DNA of 64,000 bases. It comes from Solen grandis. Lineage: Eukaryota > Mollusca > Bivalvia > Adapedonta > Solenidae. Location of the stretch: assembly GCA_021229015.1 (NCBI GenBank), contig CM037778.1:15753504-15817503 (forward strand). Direction: 5' to 3'. A program made the position numbers and the translations under genes. The notes beneath the pieces are model-generated. The model ran no database searches. It was not told the DNA's origin and saw only the letters and a list, made by a program, of their open reading frames with translations. Positions 1 to 12,388 of this stretch are shown in pieces. Positions within the stretch are counted from its first letter, which is position 1. The number at the start of each line of letters is the position of its first letter.

Positions 1-1585
1 AATTCCGTACCTTCCTTCGACTTCTCCGCATGTGAAAAGGGCTTGAATACACAAGGGACGGTGTCATCAGGGTTCATATCTACTGTTGGTAAGGTTAGCA
101 TTCTACGGGTAAGTATTATTCAACGCTTAGAGTGTGAGGTCTATAGAGGGGATATAAGGAGACATGAATGACCAAAGACATCAGATTTTCTATGAATGAC
201 CCGATACCGGGTGATTAACCAACTTAAAACAAGGTACGTTACAACTGTCCTAAAGAAACCTGTTCCGTAAACCGTTAAGACTTTTTTGTGAGGCTTTGGG
301 TTTTAAGACAAATCCTGGGCGTGGGGTTACATAAGTGCGGTTGTGGCTGGATATAGGTGTGAGAGCATTGAAGGGAGATTATCTTTTAAGCCTTTGATAA
401 AACAACTTGTCTTTTGAAAAGAACAATTTATTTAAGCTGCTGTGCACACGGCTATTTTACATTTCTGTCGGCCCTAGGCGTGTTATGTACAGCTACAGGC
501 ATTGGGAGCAAAGTCACCCAAGCAGCAAATTGAAGCTTGTATTACATTGTATATTGTTCGGTCATATAATACCATCGACCTACATTTGTTTGTTTAATGT
601 GTATTGATGCTTAACATTATACATAGTTGAATGCTTGTGTATACAGTGCTACTATCCTTGTGTGCAATCTATTGTTTATCGTATCGTTTCGTATCGTATC
701 ATGTCCCCACACGGGTTAATGCTCCATAAATCTGGTGTAAGCGATTTTAAAATATTGCATTTTCTTTATGTAATTATCTGCAGATGTAAACGCCCGCGCC
801 CGTGTGTGTATTTACTAAACATTTCAACCCAGGTGACTGCATGATAGAAAACAACTGTAAAACATTTTAGGAACCATATAGATATTTGCTTATAAGGAGT
901 ATAAAGGGCTAAACACCCCAAGGACAAAACACCCCCTGCTAATTTTTAAAAGAGGTCAAAACACCTCCTCCCAAAATGGGAGTACATACACCAGTTTATA
1001 CGGACGGCTCTTGGTTGTCAAAGATATCTTTTTCATTTTTCGGATTGGACATTCCACGTGTGTTGCATCATAGTGAAACAATATTTAACGCTGAATTCAA
1101 AATGCACGTATTGTAGTCATCACTGTTATTAACAAGAAAAGATTAAAGCAAAATGTTTTAATGGACGGCTTATAATAAGCATACTGTCCCCCTCTAGTTC
1201 TCTTTTTCTACTATTTTGACCTTATAACCTAGCCTGTCTATGTACAGAACCTTTATATTAAAAATAAAATTTAAAAAAAAGGAAATAATAATAAAAATCT
1301 CTCTTAATATTAATATTATTTATATATAGAGAGGCAGTTATTACTTTGTAATTTTCCCTGCATGAGTCACGAGTCTCTCTCGGCTTAAAAGATATGACTT
1401 CCAATAATTATTAAGTAACATTTTCCATATATTTTATGGCATCTTGTGGATGTATTGGAATTTAAACTTTGAATCCTGACAGCGAAATCATTGCATCTAA
1501 CATGAAAAGTGCAGGGATAAAAAAAATCATTGGAGTGGTCATTTTTTAAACTTTTATTTAAACTAGAAATTAAAATTTAAAAAAA
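1..1585. other. AT-rich stretch without recognisable gene
   Basis: I see no coding region, RNA gene or complete mobile element here. Short reading frames at 407-844 have no recognisable domain or codon structure. A patch at about 670-700 is rich in ATCGTATCG words. It resembles the subterminal repeats of the 16115-19481 element and may be a remnant of it. A purine/C-rich patch at 905-975 repeats AACACC words. Confidence 0.6.
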
Positions 1586-3071
1586 AACAAGAGGGCCATG
1601 ATGGCCCTGATCGCTCACCTGAGTATACGGTTACCCAAGGAACATCAGTCTGTATTAAAACATTTTGAAATCTGGCCAGTAGTTTTAAAGGAGATGATCC
1701 CTGTAAAGTTTTCCCTATATACATAAAAGTCAAATAAGCCCCGCCCATGGCGGCCATGTTTTTTAATTGGATCGGAATAATGTTAGCAACTTTGGTAGAG
1801 GTTGACCCAAGGAACATCTGTACCAATTTATTTTTAAATCTGGCCAGTAGTTTTGAAGAAGATGATTTTTAAAGTTTTCATTTTTTTTCTTTTTGTTGCC
1901 ATGGCAACCAGAGTTCTACATGGATCAAGTTTATTTTAGGAACTTTTGTGAAGGTTGACCCAAGGATCATTCCTACCAAGTTTAATCAAATTCTGTCCAG
2001 TGGTTTCAGAGGAACTGTTGATTAAAGTTTTCCCTATATACATATAAGGCAAATAAGCCCCGCCCCTGGCGGCCATGTTTTTTACGGATCGGATTTTTTT
2101 TAGCAACTTTGGTAGAGGTTGACCCAAGGAACATCTGTACCAATTTATTTTAAAATCTGGCCAGTAGTTTTGAAGAAGATGATTTTTAAATTTTTTTTTT
2201 CCTGGCAACCAGAGTTCTAAATGGATCAAGTTTATTTTAGCAATTTTTGTGAAGGTTGACCCAAGGATCATCCCTGCCAAGTTTAATCAAATTCTGTCCA
2301 GTGGTTTCAGAGGAAATGTTGATTAAAGTTTTCCCTAAATACATATAAGGCAAATAAGCCCCGCCCCTGACGGCCATGTTTTTTACGGATCGGAAAAATT
2401 TTAGCAACTTTGGTAAAGGTTGACCCAAGGAACATCCGTACCAAATTATTTTGAAATCTGGCCAGTAGTTTTGAAGAAGATGATTTTTAAAGTTTTCATA
2501 TTTTTTTTCTTTTTGTTGCCATGGCAACCAGAGTTCTACATGGATCAAGTTTATTTTAGCAATTTTTGTGAAGGTTGACCCAAGGATCATCCCTGCCAAG
2601 TTAAATCAAATTCTGTCCATTGGTTTCAGAGAAGATGTTGTTTAAAGGTTTCTCTATATACATATTAGGCAAATAAGCCCCGCCCCTGGCGGCCATGTTT
2701 TTTTACGGATTGGAATAATTTTAGCAACTTTGGTAGAGGTTGACCCAAGGAACATCTGTACCAATTTATTTTAAAATCTGACCAGTAGTTTTGAAGAAGA
2801 TGATTTTAAAGTTTTCAAATTATTTTTCTTTTTGTAGCTATGGCAACCAGAGTTCTTCATGGATCAACTTTATTTTAGCAACTTTTGTAGACCCTCACCC
2901 AAGGAACATTCCTGCCAAGTTTCATTAAATTCTGTCCAGCGGTTTCAGAGGAGATGTCGTTTAAAGAAAATTGTTGACGACGCACGAATCACATCGCACG
3001 ACGACGGACGACGGACGAAGGGTGATCACAATAGCTCACCTTGAGCACTTCGTGCTCAGGTGAGCTAAAAA
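1586..3071 (+). mobile_element. pearl-like (HINE-type) bivalve element, family 1, long copy
   Basis: The 5' end is AACAAG followed by a perfect hairpin (AGGGCCA-TGA-TGGCCCT, 1592-1608) and then CGCTCACCTGAG (1612-1623). The core holds about four tandem copies of a roughly 310-bp unit, with phase marks near 1742, 2057, 2365 and 2685. Each unit carries a CCCCGCCC..GGCGGCCATG block and a GTTGCCATGGCAACCAGAG block. The 3' end has an ACGG-type microsatellite (2992-3019) and a long hairpin (3033-3066) containing CTCAGGTGAGC, which is complementary to the 5' block; it finishes CTAAAAA. This matches the described architecture of bivalve pearl elements, which are non-autonomous relatives of Helitron/Helentron elements. 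There is no coding capacity. Other copies start near 37265, 38828 and 42231. The family name is from memory; the architecture is visible in the sequence. Confidence 0.75.
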
Positions 3072-4936
3072 TCGACCTCTCCACATATTATTTTTACATA
3101 CAGAGGCCGTTTAATATATTTTTTATTATTTTTGGTTATTTTTAATGTTTAAATCAAAATGAAGGAAATACAAATTAACAAAAACAAACTAAAGTATGTA
3201 TAAAATTACTATTCAAAACAAACTATACAAATATAACACAAGACTTTCCAAAAATTAAGAATTTAGAGAAAAAAAAGGTCCCATCCCAGCTGGAATAGAG
3301 CGCATGACGTCTTGAAGGGGAAAAGGGTACCGATCGACGCTTTTACCAATTGAGCTATTGCCACAAGTGTAAAAGCCGTGTGTAAATAAGGCTATAGATA
3401 ATCAACCTGATCAAAACAGCAGGACTAGCACCACACATACAATTGTACTGTATTGATATCTACATCATGCGTTCTTCATATTACGGTTACATATTAACAA
3501 GATAAACATTACGCATTACTTATCCGACCCATCGTGTAATAATTAAATTACTATGTATAATTACAAGCTCAATACAGAGGACATGAAATGTGCAATGCCT
3601 AGACCGACGAGAGAAGCGATAAGTAGGTCATGACCGATATGTATGTAAACATCATTACAATACATACATCTACTGACTAACAATCTATCAAATATGATAA
3701 ATTACACTGGAAACTATTTAAAACAAACACAAATCACGTATTTGAAACCCCTAAACAATCACATAGAAAAATATCGGTCACTGAAAACTATTACTATCAC
3801 AACTTTACATTCGACTGCAATACCAATTTTGCACATGCGCAAACGGAAGTGTAAACCAATTTTAATTGGACATACTAATATATGTACAGTACGTAATACC
3901 AGTAATGTATATACAGTACTGAATACCGTCCAGAAAATGGACGTGTAGAAATTTTGTCCAGTGTATATTATACAGGAAAAGCCCATTGATCTGAACTTGA
4001 GATTATCTCAGTTTGAGATATTTAATAAAACGCCAGACATGCAGATAACTGAACTCTCAACTTTATTCAGGCAAATCGACAACAGTAAGTAAGTAAGTAA
4101 GTAAATAAGTAAGTGTTTTAATAATATACATATTGATGAAAAAGTCACTGTTGGGACATACACACATAATAAATTCAACAGAAAATATCACATGTAAATA
4201 TGAAAGATAAGATGGACACTGACTTTTTTTTTTGTAATGAAAAAGAAACCAGGTTCAGAAAAGTGGTGCTGGGGAGGTAATTGAAATAAATAAATACATA
4301 AAAATACTTGAGAATTTCGGTTTATGCATAAAGTAGCTTACGTCTAAAGTCAAATGCACACACAACAAACATTGCCTACACAATAATACAAATGTCTCCG
4401 AAATAGTGCTAATGTTACGCCATCGGGTGTTTTTTGTACATACAATGCATTGAAGCTTTTTACGTCAATAGAATACAACCGAAACTCCTTATCCGCTATT
4501 TCTACATCGCCGTGCCGCTCGAAATGCTAACTTGCTAACACCAAGCTGCTAAATGAACTCCACAAGAATGCTAACGCCGTACCAGCAGGATATGTCGCTA
4601 ACTTGGCGATTATTGGTATCCCTTGTTTTCCTCAGTTTCTATTTGATTTGTTGGTATAAGTACAGTATGAAATTTAAGTGATATTTACATAGCGATGATA
4701 TCTTACTCGTACAATTGGAATATTAATTTAAATCATATATGCTCAGCACTTGTGATTTGTAGTAATTCAACCCGGTGTTTCGTTTTACCATCGTATACCA
4801 ATATTTACAAACCATTATCAACCACAGAGAACACAACCCAGTTATGGATAATGCACCATAATCTAGGTTAAATACATGTTATGTAACGACAAAAACAGTA
4901 GCACGGAGCGTCCAAACACAGACGCTTGTGAAAATA
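3072..4936. other. AT-rich stretch without recognisable gene
   Basis: No gene was recognised. Contents noted: a tRNA-like segment on the minus strand at 3293-3366 (listed separately) and an AAGT tetranucleotide run at about 4085-4113. The overlapping short frames at 3694-3986 on both strands show no domain and are probably chance. Confidence 0.55.
3293..3366 (-). repeat. tRNA-like fragment, probable SINE head
   Basis: Read on the minus strand, the segment holds TAGCTCAATTGG followed by TAAAAGCG. This is a perfect match to the RNA polymerase III A-box consensus of a tRNA D-arm. No convincing B-box follows at the usual spacing and no cloverleaf can be drawn, so this is more likely a decayed tRNA-derived SINE head or tRNA pseudogene than a working tRNA. 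Confidence 0.35.
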
Positions 4937-6154
4937 AGCAAAACATGTAGTTTCCATGTAAATCACTATGTATTCTGACCCTCCCATTTGAGACCAAGCC
5001 TCCAATAACCAACGGGAACAATATTTTTGAAAAAGGTTATTTTCTCCATTCTGACCTTGATATAGAATGAAAATCAAGGTTGGAATTTGGTTCAGCAAGT
5101 CCTGAAAAGTATAATTCGGGAAATGTCTGCAAGACCCTAACCTAACCAATCGCGAAGATGTTAAAGATAGTGAAATTGCCTTTTTAATACTTAAAAAAAA
5201 AATGCCGATGTTTACTTGGATTTTCTCAATCACCGAGACTCAGACTGTCAAACGTGTCTCAGAAACACACTGGTACGTCTAGATTCACACCAGGTTTGCA
5301 GTTACGGTTTGTTTGTTTGTTGGGTTTAACGTCCCACCAACAGTATTTCAGTCTTTTGGAGACTTTGCAGTTATGGTAACTAGCCTTTTCTTTTCCATTT
5401 TGAGTGACGATAATATATAGACCTGGTGAAAGCTCCTAAATAATGAAGATAGAAATATGATCGAGCTTAATATAGAACGGTTTGAAATTTGAGAACTTTG
5501 GTAGTATTTTTAACCCCGTCATATTTAATGTCTCATGTAAAATGTGTGCATTTTCAGGTTTCTAAAGATCCAGGCCAGGTGACAAAGCAGATACCAAGCA
5601 CTTATGCAAGGATTGCATTTTTTTCAACATTATTTTTCCGATTGATGACTTTACAGGTGTTGGGGGTCCATACATGACTTAAATCCCCGACATAATAATG
5701 GGGATCGATCCCCGGCACAGCCTTGTGGCCTCCTGGTTCGGTGGTCTGGATATATCAGCTATATAATTCTGTACTATGTTAAACTTTAGACAGTTTAGCC
5801 ATATTGTGATCGGGGCAAGGTTCACTCAGCCACGGGGCCCTCTTAACGTACCTTTTTTTAAATGAGTAATATATACTTTAAAACCTGGCTCGAATTCCAC
5901 CAATCACACTAAGTGCTAAGTAATACTTAAATATCTAGGGACGAATTTCTTCGTTCTATAAATACCCATACAAATAGTGCTAGTTAATTAGGAGATAATT
6001 CGTGTCAGCTAAATCATGTATTTGACTTGACTTGACTATTTGAGTTTACCGTCGCTTCGACGTTATCTCAGTCATATAGCGACGTCCAGCTAATTACAGT
6101 ATCAGGATGGTGGTTCTGCTGAGATATCCTGTCACAAATACATGGGCAAGTATC
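4937..6154. repeat. Tandem segmental duplication, unit 1
   Basis: This 1.2-kb block is repeated almost unchanged at 6166-7370, with 11 bp between the two. Differences are few: single-base changes, one short indel near 5930 and a GTTT-repeat length difference near 5310. It carries a SINE tail fragment (TTTAACGTCCCACCAACAGT, about 5325-5344), which is therefore duplicated too. The 62-residue frame at 5489-5677 recurs at 6721-6909, but only because the DNA is duplicated; no domain is recognisable. The low divergence points to a recent duplication or to two haplotypes collapsed in series during assembly. Confidence 0.85.
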
Positions 6155-6165
6155 ATTGCAGTCAT

Positions 6166-7370
6166 AGCAAAACATGTAGTTCCATGTAAATCGCTATGTA
6201 TTCTGACCCTCCCATTTGAGACCAAGCCTCCAATAACCAAAGGGAACAATATTTTTGAAAAGGTTATTTTCTCCATTCTGACATTCATATAGAATGAAAA
6301 TCTAGGTTGGAATTTGGTTCAGCAAGTCCTGAAAAGTATAATTCGGGAAATGTTTGCAAGACCCTAACCTAACTAATCGCGAAGATGTTAAAGATAGTGA
6401 AATTGCCTTTTTAATACTTAAAAAAAAATGCCGATGTTTACTTGGATTTTCTCAATCACCGAGACTCAGACTGTCGAACGTGTCTCAGAAACACACTGGC
6501 ACGTCTAGATTCACACTAGGTTTGCAGTTACGGTTTGTTTGTTTGTTTGTTGGGTTTAACGTCCCACCAACAGTATTTCAGTCTTTTGGAGACTTTGCAG
6601 TTATATGGTAACTAGCCTTTTCTTTTCCATTTTGAGTGACGATAATATATAGACCTGGTGAAAGCTCCTAAATAATGAAGATAGAAATATGATCGAGCTT
6701 AATATAGAACGGTTTGAAATTTGAGAACTTTGGTAGTATTTTTAACCCCGTCATATTTAATGTCTCATGTAAAATGTGTGCATTTTCAGGTTTCTAAAGA
6801 TCCAGGCCAAGTGACAAAGCAGATACCAAGCACTTATGCAAGGATTGCATTTTTTTCAACATTATTTATCCGATTGATGACTTTACAGGTGTTGGGGGTC
6901 CATACATGACTTAAATCCCCGACATAATAATGGGGATCGATCCCCGGCACAACCTTGTGGCCTCCTTGTTCGGTGGTCTGGATATATCAGCTATATAATT
7001 CTGTACTATGTTAAACTATAAACAGTTTAGCCATATTGTGATCGGGGCAAGGTTCACTCAGCCACGGGGCCCTCTTAACGTACCTTTTTTTAAATGAGTA
7101 ATATATACTTTAAAACCTGGCTCGAATTCCACCAATCACACTAAGCGCTAAGTAATACACGAATTTCTTCGTTCCATAAATACCTATAAAATAGTGCTAG
7201 TTAATTAGGAGATAATTCGTGTCAGCTAAATCATGTATTTGACTTGACTTGACTATTTGAGTTTACCGTCGCTTCGACAGTATTTCAGTCATATAGCGAC
7301 GTCCAGCTAATTACAGTGTCAGGATGGTGGTTCTGCTGAGATATCCTGCCACAAATACATGGGCAAGTAT
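6166..7370. repeat. Tandem segmental duplication, unit 2
   Basis: Second copy of the 4937-6154 block, in the same orientation, beginning at the shared AGCAAAACATGTAG and ending at GGGCAAGTATC. A T-rich run (7371-7401) follows immediately at the right breakpoint. The copy lacks about 13 bp present in unit 1 near 5930. No gene is supported inside it. Confidence 0.85.
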
Positions 7371-7401
7371 CTTTTTTTTTTTTTTTTTTTTCTTTTTTTT
7401 T
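7371..7401. repeat. Poly-T tract
   Basis: About 30 bases of nearly pure T (one C) directly abutting the right end of the tandem duplication. It could be the tail of an inserted retroelement on the minus strand or a replication-slippage product at the duplication junction. Confidence 0.8.
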
Positions 7402-9309
7402 GTGTGGGACAGAACATTACGTCAACCAAATATACATCGAGTACATCGAGGACACCACGTGCCCCGCTCATGTTCACTCGCGATTGCTTTACATTTTCAG
7501 CTGGTAATTACACATATCTTTTGTCAAAATCACTTTGACGTGAACTGAACAAACCATGTGAAATGTAGACAGCAATTACTTCAGAAAACAGTCCCATGAT
7601 AAACACTCCGCCCTGTCTATAATAATCTATCTTATATTGACGTGACAAGGAAGTCCTAAAATATTTAATATGGGTAAAAAGATCAAACAATCTCATTTAT
7701 GAGAGCACCGTTATTCCTGTAAAACTTTTATTTCATTTAGACCACGTTTTCATAAAAACAAAATGTTCTGCAATATAAATCAGGTTATAAACATATGGCT
7801 TGTTAACTGTTGTTTAATGTTTTACATTGAACAAGCATATCATGCAAATAACTATGCAACTCACCTTGTCACCCAGGCCCTATCTGTATAGTATACTTTA
7901 TACTTTATTATACATGTATATGTATCGTATTTGTGTCCAACCATTTCATCATATACCTATCATAATGATAATATCATTTAATAAACGCCAATGCAACAGC
8001 AATAGATCAACGATGATACAATTTTAATTTACATAAAGGGCACTCTCTGGGGAGACTAACGAGCATCATATAATGTATGCTTTATCATATGTTTTCGTTC
8101 ACTTTCTTCATCATATTTAATAAGATGAATTTATTGTCGTGATCAGGGAGGCAGGAACATATGGCGTAAAGTTACAAAACGCATGAAAACGGGCCGTAAA
8201 ATATGCCGTCATTATACTTTTAGAAATGACATTTTCAAACACGAAGGTGTTTCTTATTTTTCACGTTTTTATAAACATAAAAGGAAGCCAAAATGAATAG
8301 CTGTGTGGACGAAAGTACTGGAATATTAAAACATGCACATATGCGATATAATAAATTATGCACCTGTTGAACCTTTTGGCTACTTCTTGATACCCGGCTA
8401 CACGTCATACAATTACGATATACCCACGGTTATCCCGGATACAAATGCAGATATCAAGTTTGAAATAAAAAAGACCTCATTCAATGTCAGTTTACCACCT
8501 GTTATGTCGATGGATTGATATTAAACCTTTTAATATGCGCTTATAACGATACGGACTCAGTACAACTAAAATACGTCTATCTTTCATGATCACACGTGAA
8601 GATCGACCATTTCTTGACAAAGTGAAGGATTATGTTACAGGATACGATTATGTAAATCATTACGGATGGGCTATCTGCATGCATATATGTTATAGAGACA
8701 ATAAGTACATTAAAAGGTTAAATAGTTGAGGCCGACATCGGGTAACAGGTATTTTTTTGTATCCGGGTGGTGGCAATTTATTTTCTACTCGACCCGCCGG
8801 AACCCGGATACTCGTTTCAGTCCGTGTAACAGTCATACGATTACGATATACCTGCCGTTACCCTGGTACCGTGCGTAAAAATTATTAAAATGCCATTTGC
8901 CACCTGCAGTATCGTTTATTTTAACACATTTCAATAAGCGCTTATAAAAAAAAATACGGATTTTGTATGCCTAAAGTACGTCAATCTTCCGCGCACCTGA
9001 AAATAATACGTTTTAGAGTCGATAGTGAAACACATTCTTACAATTTATACTAATCCCACTCGATGGAACCTGAGTTGGACCAGTAAAATCCTTGCCTCTA
9101 ATGGGGTTCGATCGAACCCACAACCTTCGGATGCGCAGACGTGTACGTTACCACGGCGACCTTTAGATGACACTGACTGACTGACTGACTGACTGACTGA
9201 TATCTTGTTTAATTAGGGTCTGGCTGCCTGCCCGGCTTTGTGCGCAGACCCCGGAGTGTGACCCCTCACTCCGTGAAAAGCTTTGTTTTAGAAGCCGAAA
9301 TAGGGTCAA
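7402..9309. other. Non-coding stretch with simple repeats
   Basis: No gene was recognised. Two related blocks, around 8385-8440 and 8820-8880, share TTACGATATACC followed by GTTA-CC words. They look like an old internal duplication that includes a TACCCGG-rich segment. A TGAC tetranucleotide run lies at 9172-9200. A tRNA-like segment at 9060-9170 is listed separately. Confidence 0.5.
9060..9170 (-). repeat. tRNA-like SINE head fragment
   Basis: The plus strand reads GGTTCGATCGAACCCACAACC, then a GTACGTTACCACGGCGACC block. That is the reverse complement of a B-box-like GGGTTCGATCG and an A-box-like region. A similar arrangement, with GGACCAGTA..CCTTGCCT and GGGGTTCGA, recurs at 55715-55830. 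It is interpreted as a tRNA-derived SINE fragment on the minus strand. Confidence 0.4.
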
Positions 9310-9409
9310 NNNNNNNNNNNNNNNNNNNNNNNNNNNNNNNNNNNNNNNNNNNNNNNNNNNNNNNNNNNNNNNNNNNNNNNNNNNNNNNNNNNNNNNNNNN
9401 NNNNNNNNN
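9310..9409. other. Assembly gap (100 N)
   Basis: Exactly 100 consecutive N, the conventional length for a scaffold join of unknown size. Nothing spanning it should be interpreted. Confidence 0.99.
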
Positions 9410-11776
9410 TTTTGATATCATCCTTGAAAAGCTTATTGTCTTAAGGGCAATTTGTTACGATTTACCATCTCAATATTTCGGATACACCATACGTTAGGAT
9501 ATAAGCTGTCACAATCTCAAAACATGTTCTATGCTAAAAAGGGGTGCTTTGCCAGTATAGGACATCTGTTTGTATTGATAACTATTTTGTAAATTTTAAA
9601 TGAATTAAGTTTTATAGATTTTAAACTTGTTTTCTTGTCTGATCAGGGTTTCTTTGTTTGCTCATAAAATATAGAAGCTCAGAGTCTGCTCAGTCTGCAT
9701 GGCCAAAAAAAAAAAAAAAAAAAAAAATTCAGGTATCTTTTTTTAAGATCAGTAAATGCAGAAATATGAATATTCATGAGGTAAAAGGCTTATAGGGAAA
9801 ATCAGATTCCCCAGAGAACCAGCACCAATGTAGATGCTTTGATATTATCTAGATTGTCTCGAACTGTCCCCATAAATTTGGTGTGTACTGACGTTTGGTG
9901 TGACTGAAAGCCATAATTTTGCAAAATTTTATTTTTTCAAGGGTCATAACTCCAGAATGTCTGAGGCTTGCATGGCTTAATGTCAATATGCATTGTGATT
10001 AAATTTTGTGGAGAATGAATAAGGACTGATTAGGTTAGACTGCAGAAAAGTTCTCTGTCGACCGAATGTGAAAGGTGTGTAAATATAAGAGCCAATGATG
10101 CAGGAGACGTGTTTATCAAGATATGGCTTGTAAACTATCACTAATGTCTGCAGTTAAACCTCCTGATAACAATCAACTGTTGTAACAGGCCTTCTTGGCT
10201 GTTGTAGAGAAGCAATTGACCTTGAACCTGTTCTAAGTGCAGATAAAATAGATTAACCATTGAATTAAGGAAGAATTTTTATTTTCCGATCTCTAAAACT
10301 TGTTCTGCTTTTATTTTAAGAGAAAAAGTCACATTTGCACAAATATATATTTTATGAATAGCTGTTTCAATGCATTCTGGTGTAAACTGTCTAGGTCAAC
10401 TGCTTACAAACAGTAAACTTGCTTACAAACAGTAAACTTTGTGTAATTTTGTGTGAACCAGGTCAGCCATTGACTACCTATCACCCCAGTGTAGCTACTG
10501 GGTAATGTGTATGAAAATAATTACACATCTGGAAAGATCCATTGTGGCAAGGAATTCAACAAATAACCAGCACTGACTGTGACATGTTATCAGCTAAACA
10601 GGTTAATGGCACCAACCATCAGACATGCCAGAAGAGTAACAACATGCCAATATCATGTTTGGCCAAGTGGCTGGTCAGCTGACCCTCAAGTAGATAATAC
10701 TTTTGCTTCTAGCAGGTGTCAATGGACCTTTTCCAGTGTTTACAGATGTATGTAATCTAAAAACTATGCCATAAATACACTGGGATAACAGGTAGTAAAT
10801 GACTGACCTGGTCTAGACAAAACAACATATTCAATGACTGACCTGGTCTAAAAAAACAACATAGTTTTTTTGTTGAGTAGTTGACTTAACAATGTCATCT
10901 TGTATAATATCAGGGTAAAAATACATGTGCGAAAAAATCTTTGATAGTCGTAATTGACACTAATTGCGGTGGTTGGGGACAAAATCTACGAAAGTGTGAA
11001 AACTTACTGCGGCAATACTGAATATTTACATGTCCGTGAGCGTGTCAGCACAAGTCGAGATAAACACATAGTTTCAGGTAAGAATTAACCAATTGGGACA
11101 AAAGAAATACGTTGACATATAAAAATGTCAAGATAAAAAATTTTGAGATAAGAATGGATTTTATATATATATATTAATAGAGAATAAAGTCGTGACTTCC
11201 TAATTATATCGAGATATACTAAATGTCGAGACTCGCAATGTCGACATAACGAGTCCCAACTGTACGTTGGAAACATATAAACAAATTATTATTTGTTTTA
11301 CCCTCCTTTTCTCTCACAATTATATGCTGGAATACTAATTCTAAAATGACGCAAGATTAAAATAATTGCTTTAATGACTGCATCATTTATGTATCAATAT
11401 GGTTAAATAACGAATGATTATTGAAATTACACTGTAATCTGGAACTGAAGGACTTGGTGCAAAACAACTGTAACTGCTTCTTATTTCATTTTGTAGTTAC
11501 ACTATTTTTTCATCTTGTCTTTAAATTATATAAATCACTAATAAGTTTATTTTTATGATTACATTGATGTAACAAATATACACTTAAGACAATTATTTTC
11601 CTTTATTATGTTATTAGATAATTCTGTGCCATTGATCTTGAAATTTCTATTTTAACAAATCACTGTCTAATGGTGTAATGCAGTTACACATAAAATTTTG
11701 AATCAATACAAGTGCATTCAGAATCCAACCTAGAAAACTAGATTTGTATAACACTAGAAGTAATAAAACAACATAC
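9410..11776. other. Non-coding stretch, no gene seen
   Basis: AT-rich sequence without a supported gene. A poly-A run lies at 9704-9727. Two short local duplications are visible: GCTTACAAACAGTAAACTT twice at 10403-10440, and ATGACTGACCTGGTCTA twice at 10799-10850. Confidence 0.5.
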
Positions 11777-11964
11777 CATATCTTATTTTCTTTGAAATAA
11801 ATATTCAGGAACTCCATGGAAACCTCAGAATCAAGAGTTAAGACTCTCAGTTCTTCTGGAACTTTGATTGCATGATAGGAAATTGAGTTTATTTCGAGGG
11901 AAAAGTGTAAACTATTTACAGTCAGTGTACCAGAATTGACTTTAATTGTCCCATAGAACTGTCG
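11777..11964 (-). CDS. Possible internal exon, RRM-like segment (weak)
   Basis: On the minus strand a 188-nt open stretch is bounded by a possible acceptor (GTGCAG before 11964) and a good donor (GTATGT starting at 11776). Its translation includes LRVLTLDSEVSMEFLNIYF followed by KENK. This resembles the beta1-alpha1 start of the RRM-like domains in PARP14-type proteins, where a hydrophobic strand is followed by a YFEN-like motif. The resemblance is short and recalled rather than searched, the polypyrimidine tract is weak, and no neighbouring exon was found. It may be a chance frame. Bivalves do carry many PARP14-like genes, so a homology search is worthwhile. Confidence 0.2.
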
Positions 11965-12388
11965 CTGCACAATCTATTTCACAGCAGTATTAGCAGACTT
12001 AACAAGGAGTTGTTGCTTGATTCCAGAAATTTCACGCTACAAATCCATTCTGATGACATCTCTGACCATTATTGGATAAGTCGGCACTCATTCATTGCAA
12101 ATGTAATAAAACAGAAAAACAAGCAATCAAGATGAATAATACTGGTTTTGTTGTTGTTGTTTTTTTTTTACCAGAGTCTATGTTTGGTATGCAGAAAATT
12201 CAGATATTTTCTAGGGAAGTTTTTATTTTCCAATCTAATTGTGTAATCCATGAGAATAATGAGCTTGGAGAAGAAAGAAAAACAACTTTTTTTATTTCTT
12301 TCATAATAAAGCACCCCATAGCAGAAATGGGACTTATTTGAGCAGTTTGAGGTTTGATTAAGAACATTTATGCATCAGGCACTTGCTT

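Noticed and set aside
1563..2599. Minus-strand frames with repeated MAGMILGSTFTKIAK-type starts
   Set aside because: They repeat because the pearl-like core is a tandem repeat; not protein-coding.
5489..6909. Two near-identical 62-residue frames suggesting a duplicated gene
   Set aside because: They lie in a duplicated DNA block whose non-coding parts are equally conserved; no domain or splice context.
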